From NCBI GenBank assembly GCA_002320775.1, contig DCKY01000070.1, positions 1 to 5,052 on the forward strand: 5,052 bases of DNA. Direction: 5' to 3'. The position numbers and the translations under genes were made by a program. Each line of letters opens with the position of its first letter. Positions within the stretch are counted from its first letter, which is position 1. This stretch comes from Planctomycetes bacterium UBA1662 (lineage in GTDB: Bacteria > Planctomycetota > UBA8108). Shown here in pieces: positions 1 through 5,052 of this stretch. Below the pieces are notes generated by a model, which was not told where the DNA came from, ran no database searches, and saw nothing but the letters and a program-made list of their open reading frames with translations.

Positions 1-764
1 GAGTCGATCACCCAGTCGCGGTAGGGCGAGATGCTGTGGTCCTGGTCCCCGTGGTAGCCGACGGTGTCGGCGAAGCGAACCAGGTCGAGCCAGTACGCGG
101 CCATTCGCTCTCCGTAGTGTTCGGATGCAAGAAGACCATCAACGAGAGCCTCGTAAGCTTTCGGGGCCGGGTCGGTCCGGAAAGCATCCACGACCCCGGG
201 CTCGGGCGGCAGCCCGGTGAGGTCAAAATACACACGCCGAACGAGGGTGACGGGATCGGCATCCGGCGCAGGCTCCCGGCCGCTTTTCTCGATGTGACCC
301 AGGGCAAAGCGGTCGATCCAGCTGGTCGGCCACCCGGTCTTTTTTACGGCGGGTAATTTATGCTTTCGGGGCGGCACATAAGCCCAGTGCTCCGACCAGC
401 GCGCTCCCTCGGTGATCCATCTCGAAAGCAGCTCTATTTCTTCTGTCGTCAGCGATTTACCTGATTCCTCAGGCGGCATCCGCTCGTCTGTATCGTCGGT
501 TGTGATCCGCAGGTACAGCTCGCTCTCTTTGAGCTTGCCGGGGACGATAGCGCTCTTTTTGGGATCCCTGGCAGACTCCTCCAGGTCGAGGCGAAGCCGG
601 CCCTTGCGTTTTTTCTTGTCGGGGCCATGACAGGAAAAACACTTATCCGAGAGGATGGGGCGTATCTCCCGGTTGAAATCGACTGGAGGGGGGAGGGTCT
701 CCGCGGAGGCCGCTGCCGTGACGAGCGGCAAGAGCGACAGCAGGAGTCCGTATTTCTTGTTCAT
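1..764 (-). CDS. Secreted planctomycete cytochrome C (PSCyt1) / DUF1549 protein, C-terminus outside window
   Basis: I translated the minus strand from the ATG at 764-762; it stays open for 254 codons to the window edge. Residues 1-21 look like a Sec signal peptide (MNKK, a Leu-rich core, then ASA before Glu22). A planctomycete-type cytochrome domain follows: CFSCH at residues 42-46 (Cys42, Cys45 and His46 for covalent heme) and RMPP at 95-98, where Met96 is the likely distal ligand. The linker has the usual HWAYVPP at 126-132. A DUF1549 domain then begins near residue 145, with the family hallmarks RRVYFDLTGLPP (176-187), a LLASEHYGERMA stretch and WLDLVRFADT (225-234). Full-length relatives usually continue through DUF1549 into DUF1553 and reach roughly 700-1100 residues, so most of the protein is missing here. 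No strong Shine-Dalgarno precedes the start; a TAGAAT -10-like hexamer lies at 812-807 without a convincing -35. The gene follows the propeller gene on the same strand after 146 bases. Its function is unproven: a heme-linked redox or polysaccharide role has been suggested only from context. Confidence 0.93.
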   Translation of the reverse strand, partial: MNKKYGLLLSLLPLVTAAASAETLPPPVDFNREIRPILSDKCFSCHGPDKKKRKGRLRLDLEESARDPKKSAIVPGKLKESELYLRITTDDTDERMPPEESGKSLTTEEIELLSRWITEGARWSEHWAYVPPRKHKLPAVKKTGWPTSWIDRFALGHIEKSGREPAPDADPVTLVRRVYFDLTGLPPEPGVVDAFRTDPAPKAYEALVDGLLASEHYGERMAAYWLDLVRFADTVGYHGDQDHSISPYRDWVID

Positions 765-910
765 ACAAATATTCTTTTGATGCGTGGCTGGCGCCTCAAG
801 GCCCTCATTCTATTCAACCAGTCCGAAAAAGAAACACTCCCACACCCTAAGCGATACCCCGGGCGATAAGCAACCAGGGGCCGCCATCTCCCTGTCCGGG
901 GGCGTTGATT

Positions 911-2875
911 TCAGCGTGGAACCTGGAATGAATACAACCTGGCTTTCTCCAGGTGGAATTTCAGCCGAACCATGCGGCCCTTGAGCTCTGATAAAAGTGA
1001 GCCCTTCCACCGGGGTTCGAGGCGAAGGTTATCCACGTTGCTGATGGTTTCGGCTTTCGGGCCGGAAAAGCCCGGCAGTGGCCGCCCTTTTTCGTCGAGT
1101 ATCTCGACCCGGAATTTTTCGCCGGCAACGTTGATCTGCAGGCGTTTCCCCTCGAGCCTGAAAGGCTTCGTGGTGAGGCTTCCCATCCTGGCCCCGGCCT
1201 CTAAGAATACAAACCCATCCAGCCGCAAGGCGGCCACCCCGATACCCTGGGCGGGTCTCGGTGCTCCATGACGTTCATTGGAGCCGGAGTAATAGAGCCA
1301 GTGCTTGTCGTTATGGGTAATGATCTCCGACGAAGGGATGACCATGTCTTTATCCCAGGAACCGTCAGGTCCCCGCGTTATCATTCTCTTGCCGGCGTAG
1401 ACCCAGGAAAGATCCCAGTTGTCTCCATCTCGACTGGTGGCGATGTAGTATTCGAGGACGTCCCGTTCGTGGCGTTTGTGGTAATCGACGGGGCCTTCGC
1501 TCAGGTCGTTCGGCCATTCAAAAACCATCATCTGGGCGAAGTGGACACCATGGTAGATCCAGTCGCTCAGCCCGTAGATCTGGCGCCGCCTGCACTCTTC
1601 GGGGCCTTCGCGGTCAAATTTCCAATCGCGTACCAGCTTCCAGCCGGTGGGGTCGGACTTGATGTCGGGGTTGGTCATGCTGCGCGTGCCGCGGACCTCG
1701 AGGCCATCGGGCGGCCGGGGGTAGTCGGTGCGGGTGAACAGGCGGTAGACCTTCGCGTCTTCATCCCAGGTGATGTGGTTGGTGGTGTCAGCGGCCCGGC
1801 CCGTTACCGGCTTTCCATTGTTGTAGGGCTTCCAGTGAATCCCATCGGCGGAGTAGCTCAGGGCCGCGCGAATCGTGGAGTGCGCGTAGCAGGCCTTGTA
1901 GCGGTGCGCCGGGTTTTTTTCATGGGGGTCGATATAGAAGGTCGCGCTGTCGCCGCGAGCCGTGTCCAGGCCGACGAGCTTCGCGATCTTGCGAAAATGA
2001 ATGCCGTCCTTTGATTCAGCGTAACCGTAAGGATTTCCCCTGTACCAGAGCTTGAATTTACCTTCGTCATGGAGAACCGTTCCGTAAAACCAGCCATCAA
2101 AGACCGGTTTACCTCCATTGAGTTTTACGGGTTTGCCGAGGTCACGTGAGAGGCCGGTCATTGCGGAAATAACGTAATCGTCGACGAAGAGCTGCTTGCG
2201 GTGTCCTACTTCGATGGCGGAGTCCGCTGTTCTGCCAGGCGGGGCTTCATCGAAATCCAGGTTGTCGATGGCCAGCGTCGTACGCGCTCCGCTCCGGATG
2301 AGCTCAAGGACCACGACGCCGAAATGCGGGCTCTTCATGCCGAGCTCGACTTTTTCTTTGTCGCCTGAAAAGTTTCCGGTCGAACCGCTGGCCAGCACCT
2401 TGCCGGCCCTGGACCCGGCGTAGATTTTCCAGTCGACCCGGTTGGTATGATTTCCGACTCCATCGAGATCGAGCGAATTGATGGTTACCCCGGCCCGGTT
2501 ACGCGGGGTAAAGGTGTACCAGTAGTACCATGGGGGCCCTGATCCTCTCGGCCGCGGATCGCCGTCGAGCAGGTAATTCGCGCCATCTCCACCATCCCAT
2601 CCGGCCCTCCAGGAGCTGACGGTTTTACGATCTTTTCCCGCGCTGAAATCGAGGGAGATATTCGGAGTCCAGCCGTTTCCCCTGGCGAAGGAGTTGGCGA
2701 AGCCGCCGCTGCTGACGCCGGAAACATGGTCGCCGTAGTCTTTTACCGCTTGCAGACCATCCATTTCACTGGCAGCCGGAAGCTTTACGTTCTCGAACAT
2801 CACCACCGTTGCCGGGAGGGGAGAGGTTAGAAGAGACGCCAGCAAAGCCAGCGCCAGGAATGTCTTACCGTTCAT
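911..2875 (-). CDS. Secreted two-module protein: N-terminal jelly-roll-like domain plus GH32/GH43-like beta-propeller
   Basis: This 654-residue protein starts at the ATG at 2875, which has a GGAGG site 7 bases upstream. Residues 1-22 form a signal peptide (MNGK, then a hydrophobic stretch ending near PLPAT). Residues about 25-210 are a separate beta-rich module with DYGDHVSG (46-53), GWTPNISLDF (68-77) and AIDNLDFDE (202-210), resembling binding-type domains. From about 221 comes a region typical of uncharacterised planctomycete glycosidase-like propellers: RKQLFVDDYVI (226-236), then recurring blade motifs: KFKLWYRG (273-280), YAESKDGIHF (285-294), ALSYSADGIHW (338-348), YYIATSRDGDNW (476-487), KHWLYYSG (524-531). 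A C-terminal beta-sandwich (about 565-652) ends in VRLKFHLEKARLYSFQV, as in that family. Acidic candidates for catalysis include Asp309, Asp316, Asp371, Glu426 and Glu427, but none can be assigned. The likely role is binding or hydrolysis of a polysaccharide outside the cytoplasm; the substrate is unknown and a non-catalytic role is possible. It is transcribed divergently from the esterase and lyase genes. Confidence 0.88.
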   Translation of the reverse strand: MNGKTFLALALLASLLTSPLPATVVMFENVKLPAASEMDGLQAVKDYGDHVSGVSSGGFANSFARGNGWTPNISLDFSAGKDRKTVSSWRAGWDGGDGANYLLDGDPRPRGSGPPWYYWYTFTPRNRAGVTINSLDLDGVGNHTNRVDWKIYAGSRAGKVLASGSTGNFSGDKEKVELGMKSPHFGVVVLELIRSGARTTLAIDNLDFDEAPPGRTADSAIEVGHRKQLFVDDYVISAMTGLSRDLGKPVKLNGGKPVFDGWFYGTVLHDEGKFKLWYRGNPYGYAESKDGIHFRKIAKLVGLDTARGDSATFYIDPHEKNPAHRYKACYAHSTIRAALSYSADGIHWKPYNNGKPVTGRAADTTNHITWDEDAKVYRLFTRTDYPRPPDGLEVRGTRSMTNPDIKSDPTGWKLVRDWKFDREGPEECRRRQIYGLSDWIYHGVHFAQMMVFEWPNDLSEGPVDYHKRHERDVLEYYIATSRDGDNWDLSWVYAGKRMITRGPDGSWDKDMVIPSSEIITHNDKHWLYYSGSNERHGAPRPAQGIGVAALRLDGFVFLEAGARMGSLTTKPFRLEGKRLQINVAGEKFRVEILDEKGRPLPGFSGPKAETISNVDNLRLEPRWKGSLLSELKGRMVRLKFHLEKARLYSFQVPR

Positions 2876-2882
2876 GGTTTTT

Positions 2883-2887
2883 CCTCC
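2883..2887 (-). promoter_or_regulatory. Strong ribosome binding site of the propeller gene
   Basis: On the minus strand the sequence reads GGAGG, followed by 7 bases (AAAAACC) and then the ATG at 2875. This is an ideal Shine-Dalgarno match and spacing, and it fixes the start codon of the propeller gene. Confidence 0.8.
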
Positions 2888-2922
2888 GACAGATGGATGA
2901 CAGCACTCCCCGCGGCATTCCG

Positions 2923-2928
2923 ATTATA
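2923..2928 (-). promoter_or_regulatory. Candidate -10 box (TATAAT) of the leftward genes
   Basis: The minus strand carries an exact TATAAT at 2928-2923, which would place transcription start near 2916 and give a leader of about 40 bases before the ATG at 2875. The expected -35 position (about 2951-2946) reads TCCTCG and does not resemble TTGACA. If this is a promoter, it may therefore need an activator or a different sigma factor. It is supported by one hexamer and its location only. Confidence 0.35.
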
Positions 2929-2943
2929 GGTCAAAACCAGTTT

Positions 2944-2966
2944 GGCGAGGAGGCTCAACCCTCGCC
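2944..2966. repeat. 7-bp inverted repeat in the divergent promoter region (possible operator)
   Basis: GGCGAGG at 2944-2950 and CCTCGCC at 2960-2966 are perfect reverse complements separated by 9 bases. The left arm covers the place where a -35 element for the leftward TATAAT would sit, and the dyad lies 67 bases before the esterase start. The position would suit a regulator acting on both divergent units. It could equally be a chance match in GC-rich DNA, because seven base pairs is short. Confidence 0.3.
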
Positions 2967-3021
2967 TTGCCCCCGCCGAAGGCCTCGCATAAGCTATTTG
3001 TCAGTTCACCTAATACTTAGA

Positions 3022-3027
3022 GAGGGG
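3022..3027 (+). promoter_or_regulatory. Ribosome binding site of the esterase gene
   Basis: GAGGGG-like sequence (GAGGGG at 3022-3027) lies 6 bases before the ATG at 3034. It supports 3034 as the start, rather than the upstream in-frame ATG at 2809, which lies inside the opposite-strand propeller gene and would place 75 non-signal-like residues ahead of a good signal peptide. Confidence 0.6.
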
Positions 3028-3033
3028 TCAGAG

Positions 3034-3927
3034 ATGAAACGTATACCAGTATTCACGCTGCTGTTGAGCGCTTCTGTTTTCGGGGCCTGCCTGGGCTTGA
3101 ACTGCTCTTCGGCGATAGCCGAGCCGGAGCGTATCTCACTTTGGAATGGCAAGGCGCCCGCCGGCGAAGGAAAAACTGTGAAGGCCGACGCGTTTGTTAC
3201 GGTGCATCGCCCTTCGAAACCCAACGGCACCTCCATGGTGATCTGCCCGGGCGGAGGCTATGGCTTCCTGGTGATGGGGCCGGAAGGCCACGGCATCGCT
3301 AAATGGCTGAACCAGCATGGGATCACCGGGATTGTCCTTCAGTACAGGCTACCGCGGGGAAACCGTTTTGTTCCCCTCCTGGATGCCCAGCGCGCGATCC
3401 GGCTGACTCGCAGCAATGCCGCGAAGTGGGACTGTGACCCGAAGAAGGTAGGCATCATTGGCTTCTCAGCCGGGGGACACCTGGCCTCAACGGCCGCGAC
3501 CCATTTTGACAAGGGAAAACCCGATGACCCTGACCCGGTCAACAGGCAGGGCTGCCGGCCGGATTTTGCCATTCTCGTATACCCGGTCATTACCATGGGT
3601 AGAAAGACGCATGGAGGATCGCGAGCCAATCTGCTGGGCCGGGCAACCGGGGCGGAGACGGTGAATTATTATTCCAACGAGAAACAGGTGACCGCTCAGA
3701 CTCCCCCTGTTTTTCTCGCACACGCCAAGGATGACCGCCTGGTTTCCGCCGACAACAGCCGGCTCTTTTACAAGGCCATGAAGGCTCACAAGGTTCGTGG
3801 AAAATACCTCGAACTTCCGAGGGGGGGGCATGGCCTGAATGGGTACAAAGGCCCGATGTGGGACGCCTGGCAGACCCAGAGCCTGCGGTGGCTGGCGGCT
3901 GAGAAGCTGGTAAAAAGGAAGAAATAG
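3034..3927 (+). CDS. Secreted alpha/beta-hydrolase esterase, probable polysaccharide deacylase (acetylxylan-esterase-like)
   Basis: This 297-residue protein begins with an export signal (MKRIPVFTLLLSASVFGACL); signal peptidase I could cut after AIA at 27-29, or, less likely, Cys19 in VFGAC could be lipidated. The mature part is one alpha/beta-hydrolase domain. The oxyanion-hole motif is CPGGGYG at 71-77, the nucleophile elbow is GFSAGG at 143-148 with Ser145, the likely acid is Asp234 in AKDDRLV, and the catalytic histidine is His266 in GGHG. The triad and the length of about 300 residues fit the secreted esterases often annotated as acetylxylan esterase or 'endo-1,4-beta-xylanase B-like' in planctomycetes and Bacteroidota. 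The probable reaction is hydrolysis of acetyl or other acyl esters on polysaccharides or oligosaccharides. The pectate lyase gene follows on the same strand after 79 bases, so removal of acetyl groups from pectin is a reasonable inference. A carboxylesterase with another substrate cannot be excluded. A run of eight G (3821-3828) encodes part of Arg263 plus Gly264-Gly265, just before the His266 codon. Confidence 0.92.
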   Translation: MKRIPVFTLLLSASVFGACLGLNCSSAIAEPERISLWNGKAPAGEGKTVKADAFVTVHRPSKPNGTSMVICPGGGYGFLVMGPEGHGIAKWLNQHGITGIVLQYRLPRGNRFVPLLDAQRAIRLTRSNAAKWDCDPKKVGIIGFSAGGHLASTAATHFDKGKPDDPDPVNRQGCRPDFAILVYPVITMGRKTHGGSRANLLGRATGAETVNYYSNEKQVTAQTPPVFLAHAKDDRLVSADNSRLFYKAMKAHKVRGKYLELPRGGHGLNGYKGPMWDAWQTQSLRWLAAEKLVKRKK

Positions 3928-3937
3928 TCAGCTCTTC

Positions 3938-3967
3938 CGCGGCGCGGCCGCGCCAGCCGGGCTGGCG
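3938..3967. repeat. Overlapping GC-rich inverted repeats between esterase and pectate lyase
   Basis: Three foldings compete in this spacer. CGCGGC (3938-3943) pairs with GCCGCG (3947-3952) over a 3-base loop. A perfect 14-bp palindrome occupies 3941-3954 and contains a GCGGCCGC core. CGCCAGC (3951-3957) pairs with GCTGGCG (3961-3967) around a CGG loop. The first two share bases with each other and overlap the third, so they cannot all form at once. No T-run follows, so a standard intrinsic terminator is not supported. The structure could stabilise the esterase mRNA, cause partial termination, or modulate lyase translation. It may also be plain GC richness. Confidence 0.5.
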
Positions 3968-4006
3968 ATGGCCCCGGGTGAAATGAGAGGTAGCTTGGTA
4001 AAGCCC

Positions 4007-5052
4007 ATGAAACGAATAGCGCTCTTCGTATTCGTTCTCACCTTCTATTTTTTCGCGGCCGGCGCGGCCGTCCATGCGGCGGATCGCAAGAAGCCCCGGC
4101 CCGCTGTGTCGTGGGGAGAGTGCGGCCGACAGGAGGCGGCCTGGTACAAGACCCCGGAGGCCATGAGAATCGCCGACGATGTTCTGTTCTACCAGGCTGA
4201 CATCGGGGGCTGGTACAAGAACGATGGAAGCATCCATCCGTCCGGAAGTGCCGCGACCGAGCAGCTCAGCGACGTTGAAAAGAGGCGCTTCAAGGAGTCG
4301 CTGATGCAGAGGAAGTATCCCTGCACCCTTGACAACGACGCGACCCACTCCGAGATGCGATACCTCGCGAAGGTCGCCGCGGCTACAGGCCGGCAGAAGT
4401 ACAAGGATGGGTTTCTCAAGGGCGTCCACTACCTGCTGAAGGCTCAATATCCAAGCGGCGGATGGCCGCAGTTCTATCCGCTCAGGCCGGGTTACTCGAG
4501 CCGCATCACCATCAACGATGGCGCCATGATCGGCGCCATCGGGGTGTTGGCCGACGTCGCGAACCGGCGACAACCGTATGACCTGGCCGACGAGGTTTTG
4601 CGGGCCAGGTGCAGGGACTCCGTGCGCAAGGGACTTCAGTGCCTCCTCAAATGCCAGATCGTCGTCAAGGGCAGGAAGACGGCCTGGTGCCAGCAGCATG
4701 ACGAAATCACCTTGAAGCCGGCCCAGGGCAGGGTGTCTGAAAACCCCTCCATCTCCGGCGCTGAGAGCGTCGGCGTCGTGAGATTCCTGATGACCATCGA
4801 GAGGCCGTCAGCCGAGGTGATCGATGCCGTCAAGGGCGCGGTCGCCTGGTTTGATGAGGTCAAGATCACCGGCACACGGGTGGTTACCGTGGAGGACGAC
4901 ACGGTTCCCGGCGGCCGGGACAGGCGTGTCGTCAACGATCCGAAGGCAGGTCCGATATGGGCCAGGTACTACGAAATCGGCACCAACAGACCGATGTTCA
5001 TCGAGCAAGGCGTGGTCAAGTACAGCCTTGCCGAGCTCAGCCACAAGCACCG
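4007..5052 (+). CDS. pelA: Secreted pectate lyase, polysaccharide lyase family 10 (PelA type), C-terminus cut by window edge
   Basis: The reading frame from the ATG at 4007 is open for 348 codons to the window end. A signal peptide (MKRIALFVFVLTFYFF, cleavage likely after VHA at 22-24) directs export. The PL10 signature blocks appear in order: GGWYKN (67-72), TLDNDATHSEMRYLAKV (107-123), YPSGGWPQFYPLR (148-160) with ITINDGAM (167-174), TAWCQQHDEITL (225-236), SGAESVGVVRFLM (250-262), GPIWARYYEIGTNRPMF (315-331) and VVKYSLAEL (336-344). Family members are alpha/alpha toroid enzymes that cleave alpha-1,4-polygalacturonate by calcium-dependent beta-elimination, using an arginine as base, and release 4,5-unsaturated oligogalacturonides. 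From memory of the family, about 15-30 residues remain beyond the window. Six cysteines (39, 106, 202, 212, 216, 228) could allow disulfides. The start is uncertain: an in-frame ATG at 3983 would add eight residues (MRGSLVKP), and a TTG at 3995 follows GAGAGG at 3985-3990 with good spacing, whereas 4007 lacks a close Shine-Dalgarno. The gene is probably co-transcribed with the esterase. Confidence 0.94.
   Translation, partial: MKRIALFVFVLTFYFFAAGAAVHAADRKKPRPAVSWGECGRQEAAWYKTPEAMRIADDVLFYQADIGGWYKNDGSIHPSGSAATEQLSDVEKRRFKESLMQRKYPCTLDNDATHSEMRYLAKVAAATGRQKYKDGFLKGVHYLLKAQYPSGGWPQFYPLRPGYSSRITINDGAMIGAIGVLADVANRRQPYDLADEVLRARCRDSVRKGLQCLLKCQIVVKGRKTAWCQQHDEITLKPAQGRVSENPSISGAESVGVVRFLMTIERPSAEVIDAVKGAVAWFDEVKITGTRVVTVEDDTVPGGRDRRVVNDPKAGPIWARYYEIGTNRPMFIEQGVVKYSLAELSHKH

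Noticed and set aside
851..871. GCGATA repeated on both sides of CCCCGGG
   Set aside because: Two six-base copies in direct orientation around a short palindrome are within chance expectation, and no larger repeat unit or second array exists.
765..910. Small gene, ncRNA or terminator in the gap between the two leftward genes
   Set aside because: Short open frames here run into neighbouring genes in other frames and lack start signals. A 5-bp CAGGG/CCCTG pairing on the minus strand is too weak and has no T-run. Only a TAGAAT -10-like hexamer at 812-807 stands out, without a -35.
1268..2014. A 248-codon plus-strand open frame opposite the propeller gene
   Set aside because: It is antisense to a well-supported coding frame with clear family motifs, its translation is rich in Val/Gly/Ala with no recognisable domain, and it has no convincing start context. 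It is typical of shadow frames in high-GC DNA.
3011..3016. TAATAC as a -10 box for the esterase
   Set aside because: It matches the consensus poorly, has no -35 partner at 16-18 bases, and would place the transcription start on the ribosome binding site.
2809..3033. Upstream in-frame extension of the esterase from ATG 2809
   Set aside because: It would overlap the start of the opposite-strand propeller gene and bury a good signal peptide 75 residues inside the protein. The ATG at 3034 has its own ribosome binding site.
3938..3967. Intrinsic terminator after the esterase gene
   Set aside because: The hairpins are GC-rich but no T-run follows on either strand, and the next gene begins 79 bases after the stop codon.
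3590..4699. A 369-codon minus-strand open frame opposite the esterase and pectate lyase
   Set aside because: It spans the 3' end of one recognised gene, the spacer and most of another, with low-complexity Pro/Arg/Gly-rich content. Both genes on the plus strand have complete catalytic or family motifs, so this is a shadow.

Overview
The window looks like chromosomal DNA from a high-GC member of the PVC group, most likely Planctomycetota. The main reason is the gene at the left edge: a secreted protein with an N-terminal heme-binding CxxCH motif followed by the start of a DUF1549-type domain. This architecture is characteristic of the large planctomycete 'PSCyt/PSD1' families and is also found in some Verrucomicrobiota. 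All four genes encode proteins with an apparent export signal. No RNA genes, mobile elements, CRISPR arrays or tandem repeats were seen.

Layout. Two genes run leftward from a divergent intergenic region at 2876-3033: a secreted beta-propeller, glycosidase-like protein (911-2875, complete) and, 146 bases downstream, the planctomycete cytochrome/DUF1549 protein (1-764, its C-terminal part lies outside the window). Two genes run rightward from the same region: a secreted alpha/beta-hydrolase esterase (3034-3927, complete) and, 79 bases downstream, a PL10-type pectate lyase (4007 to the right edge, apparently missing only its last few tens of residues). The divergent region holds a strong ribosome binding site and a TATAAT -10 box for the leftward gene, a 7-bp dyad that could be an operator, and a ribosome binding site for the esterase. 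The 79-base esterase/lyase spacer holds overlapping, mutually exclusive GC-rich hairpins.

How the genes may work together. The pectate lyase and esterase suggest a small pectin (or other acetylated plant or algal polysaccharide) degradation cluster. The esterase would remove acyl groups and the lyase would cleave the exposed polygalacturonate backbone by beta-elimination. The leftward propeller protein could trim side chains, but its substrate and even its catalytic status cannot be read from the sequence. The cytochrome/DUF1549 protein belongs to families that are expanded in planctomycetes, often near sulfatases and polysaccharide genes, and whose role is unproven. I see no complete new defence, mobile or RNA-based system. 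The least ordinary items are the two-module architecture of the propeller protein, the alternative hairpins before the lyase, and the G8 tract next to the esterase's catalytic histidine codon.
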